A model generated the notes under the pieces. It was given only the letters and a program-made list of their open reading frames with translations, was not told the origin of the DNA and did no database searches. 64,000 bases of DNA from Staphylococcus sp. Marseille-Q5304 (GTDB lineage Bacteria; Bacillota; Bacilli; Staphylococcales; Staphylococcaceae), in NCBI RefSeq assembly GCF_943737015.1, contig NZ_CALSFP010000001.1, positions 1,240,001-1,304,000 of the forward strand, given 5' to 3'. Of the stretch, positions 40,059 to 50,549 are shown piece by piece; position 1 is the stretch's first letter; each line of letters opens with the position of its first letter. The position numbers and the translations under genes are program-made.

Positions 40059-40724
40059 TTAGGCGTTATCCATAAGTGAAACAGTCTGTACGCCTTTTAC
40101 GTTTTTTATTTTATCGATAATTTCATCGTTAACATTTTCATCTAATTCGCAAGTCATTAGTGCTTCATCGCCTTTTTCTTTTCTTGAAACTTGCATACTC
40201 CCAACGTTTATATTTGCATCTCCAATAATGTTTGCAACTTTACCTATTGTGCCAAACGTATCTTCATGGAAGACGAGTAATGCTGGGTAATTTCCACTAA
40301 TCGCAATATCAAATCCATCAATCGCTGAAATTTCGATTTTCCCGCCACCGATTGATACACCTTCTACTGATATTTCTTTATCATCATCTTTCATATTAAT
40401 CGTAGCTGTATTTGGATGAGATTTTTCTTCTGACATCTCTATGAAATTGACTTTCATTCCTTCTTTTTCAGCCGTTTCTAGACTATTTCGTAAACGGTCA
40501 TCATCAGTGTCGTACCCCAATAAACCACCGACTAAAGCTACATCTGTACCATGTCCTTTGTATGTGTCTTTAAAAGAACCATATAAATATATATCTGCCT
40601 GTTTTGGTAATGTGTTAAATAAATTTCTTGCCACAAGTCCAATTCTAACTGCACCTGCTGTATGTGAAGATGACGGACCTACCATTGTCGGTCCAATAAT
40701 GTCAAATACTGATTTAAATTTCAT
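40059..40724 (-). CDS. sdaAB: L-serine dehydratase, iron-sulfur-dependent, beta subunit
   Basis: The 221-residue subunit begins with the SDH beta domain (SVFDIIGPTMVGPSSSHTAGAVRIG) and ends with an ACT domain (ISGNYPALLVFHEDTFGTIGKVANIIGDANINVGSMQVSRKEKGDEALMTCELD) that may sense serine. It is first in sdaAB-sdaAA-recG. Upstream are an extended -10 promoter and a cre-like site, consistent with carbon-catabolite control. Confidence 0.97.
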   Translation of the reverse strand: MKFKSVFDIIGPTMVGPSSSHTAGAVRIGLVARNLFNTLPKQADIYLYGSFKDTYKGHGTDVALVGGLLGYDTDDDRLRNSLETAEKEGMKVNFIEMSEEKSHPNTATINMKDDDKEISVEGVSIGGGKIEISAIDGFDIAISGNYPALLVFHEDTFGTIGKVANIIGDANINVGSMQVSRKEKGDEALMTCELDENVNDEIIDKIKNVKGVQTVSLMDNA

Positions 40725-40758
40725 AATTTTACCCCACTCTTATTTATAGTGTTTCTAA

Positions 40759-40798
40759 TGTGTTGCGCTTACATTACAACATTTTATATAGTATAACA
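40759..40798 (-). promoter_or_regulatory. sdaAB promoter with downstream cre-like site
   Basis: TGTTATACT gives an extended -10 (TATACT, 40790-40795, minus strand). ATGTAAGCGCAACACA (40759-40774) follows the predicted start point. Its first half TGTAAGCG is a perfect CcpA cre half-site, and the second half deviates. This would act as a roadblock site. The rest of the 40725-41035 gap holds only the fakA terminator and AT-rich sequence. Confidence 0.55.
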
Positions 40799-40965
40799 AC
40801 TACACAGATGTTTATAAACCATTATAACTGTTTTAAAAGATTTCATAATTTTGTAAAATTAAGTTAATTATTAATTCTAAGTTGTTATATCACTGTTATT
40901 AAATCTAACTTTAAAAAATACCATTTAGAAAAAAGATAAAAAATTGATGGAAGTTATCATTTCCG

Positions 40966-41004
40966 TAAAAAACCTATCAGTTACCTTTCGATAACTGATA
41001 GGTT
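40966..41004 (-). terminator. fakA terminator
   Basis: A perfect 13-base stem AACCTATCAGTTA/TAACTGATAGGTT has an 8-base loop, and T-rich sequence follows on the minus strand. It lies 32 bases after the fakA stop. Confidence 0.92.
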
Positions 41005-41035
41005 AAATGTAATCATATACTCAAATAACTACAAT

Positions 41036-42697
41036 TTATTCAACAGAAAATAAATATTGATATACTGGTTGGTTACCCTCGTGTTGTTCCACTTCAATAT
41101 CTGGATAATTGGAATTCATCCATTCTTCTATATGGGAAGTGACAGAAGCTTCTGCATCTTCACCCACAATCATTGTCATGATTTCACTTTCATCTTCAAC
41201 CATGTTCTCTAATAATGATTTCACTGTTTCAAATAAATCTTGCTCACTAGTGACTATTTTTTCATTTTTCAAACCAAGGTATGAATCTTTTTTAATATCA
41301 ACGCCATCAATCGTCGTATCACGCACTGCATGTGTCACTGCACCAGAAGTCACCAACTCGATTGAATCCAACATGCGCTGTTTATTGTTTTCAAGAGAAT
41401 CGCTTTCATCATAATTAAATAATGCAGCAATACCTTGAGGGATTGATTTTGTCGGAATCACAATGGTTTCACATTTAACGATTTTCGCTGCTTGTTCACT
41501 TGCCAGTATAATATTTTTATTATTTGGTAAAATAATCGCACGTTTACATTGTGATTTTTCAATGACTTTAACGATATCTTCAGTAGAAGGGTTCATCGTT
41601 TGGCCACCACTAATGATGTGTGTGCCGCCCATTGATTTGAATAAATCTGATATGCCTTCACCCATTGAAATTGTAATAACTGCAGTTTCTACCGTTTGAG
41701 GTTGTTCTTCTGCTTTGTTTTGATCTTTTGATTGCTCGCTTTTTTTAACGACTTCACGGTGCTGTTCACGCATATTTTCTGCTTTCACTTTAATAAGTTC
41801 ACCATATTGTTGGCCATAGTTAAATACATTACCTGGCGTTTCAGTATGAACGTGTACCTTTACAATTTCATCATCATTTATCACTAACAATGAATCACCG
41901 AACTCGCTCATATCTTTTCTAAATGTTTCTTCGTCAAATTGGCGTTTGTTTTTACCAAAGCGCACCATCATCTCTGTACAATAACCGTAAACGATATCTT
42001 CGGTGTTAATTACACCATGAAAATCATGCTCGTCATTAACGAATGATTCAGTATCTATTTTTTGTACTTTAGTTTCTACTTTTTCACCTTTAAGTGCTTT
42101 AAGGAAACCTTCGTATACTACGACTAATCCTTTACCACCACTATCGACAACACCAACTTCCTTTAATACTGGTAAAAGATTCGGTGTGTTTTCTAGTGAA
42201 TCTTCTGCAGCTTTTAGCGTTGCTTCCATGAGTTCAATGCAGTTGTCTGTTGATTTTGCTGTTTCAACAGCAGCTTTGGCCGCATCTCTAGCTACAGTTA
42301 AAATTGTTCCTTCTACGGGTTTCATAATTGCTTTATATGCAGTTTCAACGCCAGCGTCAAAACTTTCTGCTAATTGTTGGGTATTAATTTCATCATATGT
42401 TTTTAAATTTTTGCTGAATCCTCTAAACAATTGAGAAAGAATGACACCTGAGTTACCTCTTGCCCCCATAAGTAACCCTTTAGAAAATGTCTTTCCTAAT
42501 TCACCTATGTGTTGAGATAAATTACTTTCCACCGCTTCTTTTCCTGAAGTCATTGTTAAATTCATATTCGTTCCAGTATCGCCATCTGGCACTGGATACA
42601 CATTTAATGAATCCACCAATTCTGCATGATTTGATAAATTTTGCGCCCCTTGAATAATCATATCCGCAAATAATTTACCATTTATATTCCTAACCAT
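41036..42697 (-). CDS. fakA: Fatty acid kinase subunit FakA (YloV, DAK domain)
   Basis: FakA phosphorylates exogenous fatty acids held by FakB proteins, which feeds PlsX/PlsY. The 553-residue protein has the DhaL-type ATP-binding domain ([47 protein letters not shown]), a middle domain, and the C-terminal DegV-like domain ([32 protein letters not shown]). GGAGG precedes the ATG. It lies 14 bases after the Asp23-type gene, the conserved yloU-yloV pair. Confidence 0.97.
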   Translation of the reverse strand: MVRNINGKLFADMIIQGAQNLSNHAELVDSLNVYPVPDGDTGTNMNLTMTSGKEAVESNLSQHIGELGKTFSKGLLMGARGNSGVILSQLFRGFSKNLKTYDEINTQQLAESFDAGVETAYKAIMKPVEGTILTVARDAAKAAVETAKSTDNCIELMEATLKAAEDSLENTPNLLPVLKEVGVVDSGGKGLVVVYEGFLKALKGEKVETKVQKIDTESFVNDEHDFHGVINTEDIVYGYCTEMMVRFGKNKRQFDEETFRKDMSEFGDSLLVINDDEIVKVHVHTETPGNVFNYGQQYGELIKVKAENMREQHREVVKKSEQSKDQNKAEEQPQTVETAVITISMGEGISDLFKSMGGTHIISGGQTMNPSTEDIVKVIEKSQCKRAIILPNNKNIILASEQAAKIVKCETIVIPTKSIPQGIAALFNYDESDSLENNKQRMLDSIELVTSGAVTHAVRDTTIDGVDIKKDSYLGLKNEKIVTSEQDLFETVKSLLENMVEDESEIMTMIVGEDAEASVTSHIEEWMNSNYPDIEVEQHEGNQPVYQYLFSVE

Positions 42698-42711
42698 TTC
42701 ACAATGTCCTC

Positions 42712-43083
42712 CTAGTGTTTCGTACCATTATTAACACGTACGCCTTGTACAAATATATTTATTGAATTCACTTTAACCTTTAATGTTTTCTCTAATGTAT
42801 ATTTCACTGTTGATTGTAAATTACTTGCTACTTCAGATATTTTTGTACCATAACTTACTATGATATACATATCAACATTGATAACGCCGTTATTATCTTT
42901 TACTATTATCCCTTTTGAATAGTTTTCCTGCCCTAAAATTTCAGCAATTCCATCTTTTACTTGTTGTTTAGAAGCCATACCTACAATTCCATAACATTCT
43001 ACTGCTTTGCTACCTACTACAGATGCAATCACTTCATTTGAAATGTCAATACTGCCGTAATCATTCGTAATTTCTAATGTCAT
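42712..43083 (-). CDS. Asp23/Gls24 family envelope stress protein (YloU-type)
   Basis: The 123-residue DUF322 (Asp23) protein shows [52 protein letters not shown] and a short C-terminus. It is encoded ahead of fakA throughout Firmicutes. The precise role is unknown; Asp23 relatives associate with the membrane and the stress response. Confidence 0.93.
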   Translation of the reverse strand: MTLEITNDYGSIDISNEVIASVVGSKAVECYGIVGMASKQQVKDGIAEILGQENYSKGIIVKDNNGVINVDMYIIVSYGTKISEVASNLQSTVKYTLEKTLKVKVNSINIFVQGVRVNNGTKH

Positions 43084-43174
43084 TTTATTAGGGCCTCCTA
43101 ATTAATGGTTGTTCCACAATTTTCTATTAATATTTATTCTTTAAGTAAAATACACTATTTATTCGGATTTTACA

Positions 43175-43180
43175 ATTATA
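43175..43180 (-). promoter_or_regulatory. -10 element for the Asp23-type gene and fakA
   Basis: A consensus TATAAT on the minus strand lies about 90 bases before the Asp23-type ATG. I see no good -35 hexamer at 16-18 bases. Confidence 0.45.
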
Positions 43181-43237
43181 TCACATATTAATTTTAACAA
43201 AAGTTCTAGCAATGTAAACTAAGAATGTATTTTCATG

Positions 43238-43266
43238 TTGAAATCTTTCCCTAAATGTGGTACATT
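43238..43266 (+). promoter_or_regulatory. rpmB promoter
   Basis: TTGAAA (43238-43243), a 17-base spacer ending in TGG, and TACATT (43261-43266) make a good SigA promoter with a TG extension. Confidence 0.8.
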
Positions 43267-43324
43267 ATTCAAGTATGTAGTAGATACGTGTATTTATATT
43301 TATTAAATTAAAGGAGGTACTTTC

Positions 43325-43513
43325 ATGGGCAAACAATGTTTCGTAACAGGTCGTAAAGCCTCAACAGGAAACAATCGTTCACACGCTTTAAACTCTTCTA
43401 AAAGAAGATGGAATGCTAACCTTCAAAAAGTTAGAATTCTTGTAGACGGTAAACCTAAAAAAGTTTGGGTTTCTGCACGTGCTTTAAAATCTGGTAAAGT
43501 TACTAGAGTTTAA
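43325..43513 (+). CDS. rpmB: 50S ribosomal protein L28
   Basis: The 62-residue protein begins [21 protein letters not shown] and has [13 protein letters not shown] and a basic C-terminus. Only one Cys is present, so this is the zinc-independent (C-minus) L28 type. AAAGGAGGT precedes the ATG. It is monocistronic, divergent from the Asp23-type gene and convergent with thiN. Confidence 0.98.
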   Translation: MGKQCFVTGRKASTGNNRSHALNSSKRRWNANLQKVRILVDGKPKKVWVSARALKSGKVTRV

Positions 43514-43531
43514 TAAATATAATGCACGCAT

Positions 43532-43567
43532 AAAAGACCAGTCCTTATGTGGAGGACTGGTCTTTTT
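43532..43567. terminator. Bidirectional terminator between rpmB and thiN
   Basis: AAAAGACCAGTCCT/AGGACTGGTCTTTTT with a 7-base loop and A/T flanks serves rpmB (+) and thiN (-). Confidence 0.93.
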
Positions 43568-43590
43568 AATTTATTATAATTTTAAATTGA

Positions 43591-44226
43591 TTAATCCTTA
43601 CTGCGTATCATCAACACACTACCTTCGATGATTTCGACAATACCTTCTTTCTCGTTCAATTCATTGGATATTGTTAATGTCGAGCCTTGATGTAATGTTT
43701 CTTGTTCCAAATTATATTTGAAGTTTGATAAGCTAATCGTCGTTTTATCATGTACTGGTATAAACGAAATATAGTGATAAATATTAGAATAAGCGACTTG
43801 ATTTATAGTGTCAGTTAAATATTGTATTTCATTTTTATCATCAATTAATTTAATCACGACATTCATTTCTTGATATTGTGGTTTTTCTAATATTTGTACA
43901 GCACCTAAAAAATGATCTAAACGACCACCCGTTGCGCCATACACATCAATTTCTTTATAACCACTTTCAACTGCTTGTTCTATACCTAAAGCTAAATCAG
44001 TATCGTTTTTTTCTGGATTTAAAGGGTTTAATTTTAACTGATTTGACAATTTACGTTGTTCTTCCTCATCTATAGAATCAAAATCCCCTACAGCAAAAAG
44101 TTGGTGTATGTCATGGTTATATAAAATAAGCGCCCCTCGATCAATACCTATCCACGATTCAGACTGTTTTTCTTCCAAAATATTATCCGGTAGGTTACGG
44201 TTTCCACATAGTAAATTTACTTTCAT
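43591..44226 (-). CDS. thiN: Thiamine pyrophosphokinase
   Basis: ThiN transfers pyrophosphate from ATP to thiamine, producing TPP. The 211-residue protein has GIDRGALILYNH, AVGDFDSIDEEE, EKNDTDLALGIEQA and YGATGGRLDHFLGA, the metal- and nucleotide-binding signatures. I use the ATG at 44224-44226 (AAAGGT upstream), overlapping the rpe end. It is last in rsgA-rpe-thiN. It supplies the ligand sensed by the riboswitch at 23450. Confidence 0.96.
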   Translation of the reverse strand: MKVNLLCGNRNLPDNILEEKQSESWIGIDRGALILYNHDIHQLFAVGDFDSIDEEEQRKLSNQLKLNPLNPEKNDTDLALGIEQAVESGYKEIDVYGATGGRLDHFLGAVQILEKPQYQEMNVVIKLIDDKNEIQYLTDTINQVAYSNIYHYISFIPVHDKTTISLSNFKYNLEQETLHQGSTLTISNELNEKEGIVEIIEGSVLMIRSKD

Positions 44227-44231
44227 CAGTT

Positions 44232-44876
44232 TCAACCTTTCAGTGTTTGTGTAGCTACATTAAAGTCATCATGATTAAAATAATATGAGCCTGCTACTGC
44301 CATTGTCGCCCCTGCTTCAACGACTGAGTGTATCGTTTGATCATTAATACCACCATCTACTTCTATATCGAATTCTAAATTTGATTCAGCTTTGATATGT
44401 GATAAGTGTGATACTTTTTCAAGACAATTATCGATAAATGTTTGACCACCAAACCCTGGATTCACTGTCATCACTAACACATAATCTACCATTTTCAATA
44501 CGGGTAAAATTGAACTTACAGGTGTACCAGGATTTATAACAACTCCAGCTTTTACATTTTCAGCTTTGATTCGTTCTATTAAGCGATGGATATGAGGTGT
44601 TGCTTCAACGTGTACAGAAATCATATCTGCACCATGGTCGGCAAACATTTTAACGTAATCTTCTGGCTTTTCAATCATTAAGTGTACGTCTATCGGCAAA
44701 GAGGTCGCCTTACGAACCACATCTAGAATAGGGATGCCTATTGAAATATTCGGTACAAATTGTCCGTCCATAACGTCAAAATGCACACCATCTACCCTTG
44801 CATTTTCTAAGTTTACCAATGTTTGTTGTAGGTTTAAAAAATCTGCTGATAATAAAGATGGATATAATTTGACCAT
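44232..44876 (-). CDS. rpe: Ribulose-phosphate 3-epimerase
   Basis: Rpe interconverts ribulose-5-P and xylulose-5-P in the pentose phosphate pathway. The 214-residue TIM barrel shows YPSLLSADFLNLQ, VDGVHFDVMDGQFVPN, PIDVHLMIEKPEDY, VLVMTVNPGFGGQ and EVDGGINDQT. It starts one base after the rsgA stop. Confidence 0.97.
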   Translation of the reverse strand: MVKLYPSLLSADFLNLQQTLVNLENARVDGVHFDVMDGQFVPNISIGIPILDVVRKATSLPIDVHLMIEKPEDYVKMFADHGADMISVHVEATPHIHRLIERIKAENVKAGVVINPGTPVSSILPVLKMVDYVLVMTVNPGFGGQTFIDNCLEKVSHLSHIKAESNLEFDIEVDGGINDQTIHSVVEAGATMAVAGSYYFNHDDFNVATQTLKG

Positions 44877-44877
44877 T

Positions 44878-45753
44878 TTAATATCGTTCCTTTCTCTCTG
44901 CTATTTCATTGTAAAGTTGCAAGTAATGGTCATAGCGAAAATCAGCTATATTTCCGTTTTCTAATTCAGTTTTTACGTTACAATGAGGTTCTTTCACGTG
45001 ATTGCAATTTCGGAATTTACAATAATCACCATATTCGTTTATCTCCATAAAGTAATTTTTTACTTCATCCTTTTGAATATGATTAAAATCTAACGAACTA
45101 AACCCAGGTGTATCCGCAATATAACCATTTGCACGGGGATACAACTCGACATGTCTAGTCGTATGCCTACCACGATTTAATGATTGTGAAATATCTTGGG
45201 TTTCGATGTGTAAATCTGGGAATAATTGGTTAAGCAATGTAGATTTACCTACGCCCGACTGCCCACTTAAAACGGCTAAACCTTCTCCCCACTGATTACA
45301 TATCAATTCAATGTCATCATTCATACTTACAAATTGCGTTTGGTAACCCATAGATTGATATACATCTAAAATTTGTTCGATTTGTTGAATTTTTTCATCT
45401 GATGCTAAATCTTTTTTGGTTACCAGGATTCTAGGGCGTAAATGATAGGAATGAGCAATAACTAAGTATCTGTCTAATAATTGCGTTGAAAATTCTGGTT
45501 CAACTGCACTCATAACAATAATCAAATGATCAATATTACTAACGGGAGGTCGTTTTAATGCATTTGTCCTTTCGTGTACATGATGTATATAACCTTCTGT
45601 AATATTTTCTACTTCGAAATCAACAACATCTCCCACTAAAGGAGAAAATTTCTTTTTACGAAATAACCCTCTAGGTTTCGTATCAAATAATTCTCCATCT
45701 ACTTCCACTTGATATACTCCGCTGATTAATTTTATGATACGTCCTGTTTTCAC
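44878..45753 (-). CDS. rsgA: Ribosome small subunit-dependent GTPase RsgA
   Basis: RsgA (YloQ/CpgA) checks 30S maturation. The 291-residue protein has an N-terminal OB fold, the circularly permuted GTPase order G4 VTKKD, G1 [15 protein letters not shown]3 DTPGFSS, and a C-terminal zinc knuckle [14 protein letters not shown]. It leads rsgA-rpe-thiN. In S. aureus it follows pknB directly; here an SRPBCC gene and a terminator intervene. Confidence 0.97.
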   Translation of the reverse strand: MKTGRIIKLISGVYQVEVDGELFDTKPRGLFRKKKFSPLVGDVVDFEVENITEGYIHHVHERTNALKRPPVSNIDHLIIVMSAVEPEFSTQLLDRYLVIAHSYHLRPRILVTKKDLASDEKIQQIEQILDVYQSMGYQTQFVSMNDDIELICNQWGEGLAVLSGQSGVGKSTLLNQLFPDLHIETQDISQSLNRGRHTTRHVELYPRANGYIADTPGFSSLDFNHIQKDEVKNYFMEINEYGDYCKFRNCNHVKEPHCNVKTELENGNIADFRYDHYLQLYNEIAERKERY

Positions 45754-45879
45754 TGAAACACCTCTTTTCGTTGTTGCATATATTTTCTTGTTTAAAATAA
45801 AAGACTTAAAACTATTTTATATTAAAAAATCAACTTCGTCAGTTACTATAGCTTAAAATTAAAAACGATTACATATGTA

Positions 45880-45958
45880 AAAGCTGAGACAAAACAACTT
45901 CATTTAATTAGTGTTTACATCTATATTAAATGAAACCTACAAGTCTTGTCTCAACTTT
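45880..45958 (-). terminator. Long hairpin after the SRPBCC gene
   Basis: AAGCTGAGACAA and TTGTCTCAACTT (about 70 bases apart) and inner arms TTCATTTAAT/ATTAAATGAA fold into one long stem. It is T-rich on the minus-strand exit. It separates the SRPBCC gene from rsgA. Confidence 0.65.
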
Positions 45959-45988
45959 AGTATTATTAATTAAAATTATATAGGGCGT

Positions 45989-46393
45989 TTATCGTAAAGC
46001 TGCACGAATTTTATTACCAAATTCAACATAACTCTTAAGACAACTTAACATATAAACCCAACCTTCTTTTTGTCCTAAAATGAAATCCACATTATTATCA
46101 TCTAAACCTTTTTCAGTTGCAGTCACAAGTGTTTGTCCTGATTCCTCTTCAAATGAAATAACAATTGTGCGCCCGTCCCATTTAAATTCTATCAATTCAT
46201 TTGGAACCACTTTTGTAATATCTAAATTAATTACTGCATCATACTCTTTATATTCAACAGTCACTGTTTTACCTGTTTCCCATCTTTCAGAACTAGATGA
46301 AAACCAAAATCCACCTATTTGTTCCGGATCAACAATCGCTTCAAAAACCTTACTTGCATCTGATTCAACAACCATTTTTGTATCTATTTGCAC
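45989..46393 (-). CDS. SRPBCC (AHSA1-like) domain protein
   Basis: The 134-residue START-like helix-grip protein has VVESDASKVFEAIVDPEQIGGFWFSSSSERWETGKTVTVEY, IEFKWDGRTIVISFEE and a C-terminal helix GWVYMLSCLKSYVEFG. AHSA1-type bacterial proteins bind hydrophobic ligands or are of unknown function; no substrate can be assigned. It is monocistronic, bounded by repeat copy B and a long hairpin, and inserted between pknB and rsgA relative to S. aureus. Confidence 0.9.
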   Translation of the reverse strand: MQIDTKMVVESDASKVFEAIVDPEQIGGFWFSSSSERWETGKTVTVEYKEYDAVINLDITKVVPNELIEFKWDGRTIVISFEEESGQTLVTATEKGLDDNNVDFILGQKEGWVYMLSCLKSYVEFGNKIRAALR

Positions 46394-46483
46394 TAACCAA
46401 CACTCCTTTGTCTTTTGCTTTTAATTATAGTAGCCACAGTTAAGATTTCAAAACGTTTAAATCATCTGACACCTTCAAACAAA

Positions 46484-46648
46484 AAATGGGAGTGGGACAA
46501 AACTCAATCTTTCTAATAAAGATTTCGTAGTCCTGCCCCTGCAAGAATGGCTAGGTTTGGTAAAGGTTAATATAAGTGCATTTACAATTCGGTCATCTAC
46601 TGTCTAATTAACAAAGAAGCTGAGACAACTATTTTTGTCCCAGCCTCT
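46484..46648 (+). repeat. Staphylococcal intergenic hairpin repeat, copy B
   Basis: It begins TGGGAGTGGGACAAAACT and continues with AATAAAGATTTCGTAGTCC, CTGCAAGAATGGCTAGG, CATTTACAATTCGGTCATCTACTGTC and a GCTGAGACAA/TTGTCCCAGC hairpin. The same block order occurs in copy A (19838-20017, opposite strand). The first hairpin ends in TTTTTTG on the minus strand, so it can terminate pknB transcription. Confidence 0.8.
46613..46648 (-). terminator. pknB-proximal terminator hairpin within repeat copy B
   Basis: GAAGCTGAGACAA (46615-46627) and TTGTCCCAGCCTC (46635-46647) form a stem with one mismatch, about 30 bases after the pknB stop on the minus strand. Confidence 0.6.
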
Positions 46649-46679
46649 CCTAGTTTTATTTTATGATAAAATTCATCTT

Positions 46680-48707
46680 TTATTCATACGGAATGTCTTT
46701 ATCGGCAACAATATCTCCGTCTACACGTACGGTATAACCAGCAGTTTTACCTTTCTCAATCGTCATCGGAATCTTAATCGTTTTATCCTTTTTAATTTTG
46801 AAAGTTTCAGCCGCAGAAGTACCATCATTATCTTTGTCTCGAATATAAACTTTTACTTCTTGACTATCATCGTCTTCTCCTGTATACGGCACATCTACAG
46901 ATTCGGTATATTTTTTCGTGTCCGTATCGTCTGATGATTTTTCTTTCTCTTCATCAGCACTCGCTTTACTATCAGCTTTGTCTGGCGATCCTGTCGACAC
47001 AGTCAATTTAACTGTAGAGCCTTCTTTCACCTCTTTATCTTTAGGTGTTTGGCTAATGACATTATTCTTTTTAATATCTTTATCCGCTTGTTCTTTATCA
47101 ACAACTACATTTAAGCCTTTTTGTTCAAGTTCAGATTTAGCTTTATCCACTGGCTTATTGACATAGTCGTCTACATACACTTTTTTAATACCTAAAGATT
47201 CAGTTAAAGTAATATTACTATCATTAACTTTAACTCTTTTACCTGGATCAATATTTTGCTTTTCAATCAAGCCTTTATCTAAATTATGCGTCGTATAACT
47301 TTGTTCAAAATTGATATCATTTATACCTAGGTTTTTCAGTTTATTTATAGCTTCATCTTTCTTTATACCATAGAGGTTTGGCATATCGACCATTTTAGGG
47401 CCTTTAGATAGAACGATATCAACTTTACTACCTTCTTCTAGTCGTTCACCTTTTTTAGGGTTTGTTTTAATAATTTTATTTTCCGGATACTTGTCACTAT
47501 ATGCTCGTGACACATTACCTACTTTTAAATTATTTTTTTCTAAAATATGTTGACCTGTTTTTTCTGTTTTACCTACTATGTCAGGAGAAACCAAGAATTT
47601 GTGACCGAACATACCTATCGCTAAAAATGCGATGAGTGCTAGCAATAATAGTGTCACAATAGTAGTATAGAGAACTATTTTTCGTTTTGATTTTTTTTGT
47701 GGTTTTTTTGGACGTTGATGTGATTCATCTGATTGAAATTGTTGTTGATTTACAATAGGAATCTCCATCGTTTTTTTTATATTTTTGCCTTGTGTTTCTT
47801 TCTTTGTTTTTTCGTTAATTTCTGATTTATTAATCTTCACAGTTTCAGCACTGTCATCAGAAGAATTATAAACCTTTTCATTTTCACGTTGTGTTGACAA
47901 TACAGTATCCAAATCACGTTGCATTTCTTCAACCGATTGATAACGATCTTCTTTATTTTTCTCAGTAGCCTTTAAAATGACATTACTTAAAGCTTGAGGT
48001 ACAACATGTCGTTTCTCTGTAGCATTTGGCATTGGCGTTTGTAAATGTTTGATTGCTATACCGATAGCAGTTTCTCCAGTAAATGGCGGTTTACCAACTA
48101 ACATTTCATACAACACAACACCAATTGAGTATATATCTATACCATTATCTGTTGTTTCACCACGTGCTTGTTCAGGAGAAAGGTATTGAACCGTTCCCAA
48201 TACATGGTTCGTTTGTGTCATTGTGGTTTCACTTAACGCCTTAGCAATACCAAAATCTAATATCTTTAACGTCTGATGTTGATCAACGAGTATGTTTTGC
48301 GGTTTAATATCACGATGGACGATTTTAGTGGCGTGAGCATGTTTAATACCTTCTAATATTTGGTTAATAAAGTTCAGTACTAATTTTAAGTCTAAAGGTT
48401 TGTGTTTCTGAATATACTCAGACAATGTTAAACCTTGTATATATTCCATAACTAGAAAAAAGTTGTCATCGTTTTCCGTCACATCAAACACGTTTACAAT
48501 GTTCGGATGTGAAAGTTGAGTTAGATTATGGACTTCACGCTCAAATCGCATGATTGTGTCATCTTTTTCATTTGCGGGTATATTGATGGCTTTCACAGCT
48601 ACTTTACAATTTAAAATTGTGTCATTCGCAAGGTAGACTGTGCTCATGCCACCGCCACCAAGTTTATTTAATATTTCATATCGGTCATTAATCACTTTGC
48701 CTATCAT
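46680..48707 (-). CDS. pknB: PASTA-domain serine/threonine protein kinase PknB (Stk1/PrkC)
   Basis: PknB is the membrane kinase that senses muropeptides/lipid II and tunes cell-wall metabolism. The 675-residue protein has a kinase domain (about 1-265: GGGGMSTVYLA, VAVKAI, HRDIKPQNIL, DFGIAKALSE, GTVQYLSPEQARGE) and a basic juxtamembrane stretch. One membrane span follows near 350-370, then three extracellular PASTA repeats and an extra C-terminal beta domain ending KDIPYE, as in staphylococci. It overlaps stp1 by four bases. Confidence 0.97.
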   Translation of the reverse strand: MIGKVINDRYEILNKLGGGGMSTVYLANDTILNCKVAVKAINIPANEKDDTIMRFEREVHNLTQLSHPNIVNVFDVTENDDNFFLVMEYIQGLTLSEYIQKHKPLDLKLVLNFINQILEGIKHAHATKIVHRDIKPQNILVDQHQTLKILDFGIAKALSETTMTQTNHVLGTVQYLSPEQARGETTDNGIDIYSIGVVLYEMLVGKPPFTGETAIGIAIKHLQTPMPNATEKRHVVPQALSNVILKATEKNKEDRYQSVEEMQRDLDTVLSTQRENEKVYNSSDDSAETVKINKSEINEKTKKETQGKNIKKTMEIPIVNQQQFQSDESHQRPKKPQKKSKRKIVLYTTIVTLLLLALIAFLAIGMFGHKFLVSPDIVGKTEKTGQHILEKNNLKVGNVSRAYSDKYPENKIIKTNPKKGERLEEGSKVDIVLSKGPKMVDMPNLYGIKKDEAINKLKNLGINDINFEQSYTTHNLDKGLIEKQNIDPGKRVKVNDSNITLTESLGIKKVYVDDYVNKPVDKAKSELEQKGLNVVVDKEQADKDIKKNNVISQTPKDKEVKEGSTVKLTVSTGSPDKADSKASADEEKEKSSDDTDTKKYTESVDVPYTGEDDDSQEVKVYIRDKDNDGTSAAETFKIKKDKTIKIPMTIEKGKTAGYTVRVDGDIVADKDIPYE

Positions 48708-49447
48708 ACTTTATCACCTTCAATTTCTGCCAATATCAGGCTGACATTATCATTGGTGTCAGATGATTTAGCAAGTTCGATTAAATTTTGACCTTGTTGG
48801 GCTAATTCATTTGGTTGTTGCAATGCCTCTTGAATCGTTTGATCATGTACAAAATCTGTTAAACCATCTGTATTTAATAATATATAATCGTAAAAATTAA
48901 TTCTTTTTACAAAAATATCTGGTGTTACTAATTTGTCTGTCCCCATCACTTTCGTAATGATATTACGTTGTGGGTGGTTAAATGCTTCTTCCGGTGTAAT
49001 TTGTCCCATCATAACGAGATGATTTACAAATGAATGATCATTAGTTATTTGTTCTATTTCTCTGCTGTTAATAATATAAGCACGAGAATCACCGATATTA
49101 GCCACTACGGTAAATCGATCGTAGATTAAAGCACAGACACAAGTTGTCCCCATACCTCTGTATTCAGGGGTTTCTACTGATTTTTGATACAACTCTCGAT
49201 TAATCGACTTTAAGGTTGCGCGCAACCAATTTTCAGCTTGATCTGGCTCTATAAGGTTTTCTGATTCAAAATATCTTTGCAATTGTTTCGTTACGAATTG
49301 ACTCGCCACTTCTCCTGCGCGATGATCACCCATGCCATCACACAAGACGAGTAATTGTTGATCAGTTTGATTATAAAAAACGCCACCAGCATCCTCATTC
49401 TTTTCTCGAAATTGACCTGTATCAGTAAAAAATTGTGCTCTTAGCAT
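48704..49447 (-). CDS. stp1: PP2C-type Ser/Thr phosphatase Stp1 (PrpC)
   Basis: Stp1 dephosphorylates PknB targets. The 247-residue protein has the PP2C metal motifs: NEDAGGVF, LCDGMGDHRAGEVAS, GMGTTCVCALI, ANIGDSRAYI, LNTDGLTDFV and DNVSLIL. Its stop overlaps the pknB start (ATGA), giving a matched kinase/phosphatase pair. It starts 4 bases after rlmN. Confidence 0.96.
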   Translation of the reverse strand: MLRAQFFTDTGQFREKNEDAGGVFYNQTDQQLLVLCDGMGDHRAGEVASQFVTKQLQRYFESENLIEPDQAENWLRATLKSINRELYQKSVETPEYRGMGTTCVCALIYDRFTVVANIGDSRAYIINSREIEQITNDHSFVNHLVMMGQITPEEAFNHPQRNIITKVMGTDKLVTPDIFVKRINFYDYILLNTDGLTDFVHDQTIQEALQQPNELAQQGQNLIELAKSSDTNDNVSLILAEIEGDKV

Positions 49448-49451
49448 ATCT

Positions 49452-50546
49452 CTACCTCGTTTCTACTTGTCTTTCCTTAGCACGTAATTGACCACAAGCA
49501 GCATCAATATCTGCACCTTGTTCACGTCTAATTGTAGCATTGATTCCTAAACGTTTTAATTCCTTTTCAAAGTTAAATATATCATCTTTTGGTGTCTTAA
49601 CGTAATTTCTTTCAGGTACGTGGTTGACTGGAATTAAGTTGACGTGACAATTTAAGTGTTGGATTAGGTGTGCTAATTCACGCGCGTGTTTAGGTTGATC
49701 GTTAACGCCTCCGAATAACCCATATTCGAAAGTGATACGTCTATTCGTTTTCTCTTGATAATAATTAATTGCTTCCATTAGTTTTTCTACATTATAAGCT
49801 CTATTGATAGGCATTAAACGAGAACGTATTTCATCGTTTGCACCATGTAAACTTACAGCAAAGTTTATTTGGATGTCTTCTTCCGCAAAGTCATATATAC
49901 GAGGAATGATACCCGATGTTGATACAGTGATATGACGTGCACCAATATTTAATCCATTATCATCGTTAACAATTCTTAAAAAGTCCATCATTTCATCATA
50001 GTTTTCAAATGGTTCGCCAATGCCCATAATAACAATTTGTGAAACACGCTCTTCAGTAGCGTCAAGCGCTTTTTGAACTGTTAATACTTGAGAGACAATT
50101 TCACCTGCTTCTAAATTACGCTTTAAACCGCCTAAAGTAGAGGCACAGAATGTACAACCGATACGACAACCAACTTGGGTTGTCACACATACTGAATTTC
50201 CATATTCATGACGCATTAAGACAGTTTCAATCGTATAACCATCTTGAAGTTCAAACAAGAACTTAATCGTACCGTCTCTACTTTCTTGTTTAACAACTGT
50301 TGAGAGTGTTGTCATAGCAAAGTTTTCTTTCAATAATTCTCTTAAATCCTTAGATAAGTTTGTCATTTCATCGATGTCATCTACACGCTTTTCATAAAGC
50401 CATTCAAAAATCTGCTTTGCTCTAAATTTTTGTTGACCCTTTTCTACTAACCAATTTTGCATTTCATCGTATCTTAACGAATAAATTGATTGCTTTTCAA
50501 AATTTGGCAAGAATTTATTCTTTTTCTTCTTTTCTGAGGTAATCAT
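49452..50546 (-). CDS. rlmN: Dual-specificity rRNA/tRNA methyltransferase RlmN
   Basis: RlmN is the radical-SAM enzyme that makes m2A2503 in 23S rRNA and m2A37 in tRNA. The 364-residue protein shows the CRIGCTFC cluster motif, [40 protein letters not shown], and the C-terminal catalytic Cys in DAACGQLR. It lies 3 bases after rsmB. The N-terminal KKKKNKF stretch is typical of staphylococcal RlmN. Confidence 0.97.
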   Translation of the reverse strand: MITSEKKKKNKFLPNFEKQSIYSLRYDEMQNWLVEKGQQKFRAKQIFEWLYEKRVDDIDEMTNLSKDLRELLKENFAMTTLSTVVKQESRDGTIKFLFELQDGYTIETVLMRHEYGNSVCVTTQVGCRIGCTFCASTLGGLKRNLEAGEIVSQVLTVQKALDATEERVSQIVIMGIGEPFENYDEMMDFLRIVNDDNGLNIGARHITVSTSGIIPRIYDFAEEDIQINFAVSLHGANDEIRSRLMPINRAYNVEKLMEAINYYQEKTNRRITFEYGLFGGVNDQPKHARELAHLIQHLNCHVNLIPVNHVPERNYVKTPKDDIFNFEKELKRLGINATIRREQGADIDAACGQLRAKERQVETR

Positions 50547-50549
50547 GTA

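Noticed and set aside
46635..46934. 99-codon plus-strand frame antisense to the pknB 3' end
   Set aside because: It begins inside repeat copy B and lies opposite the PASTA-kinase coding sequence, with no ribosome site.
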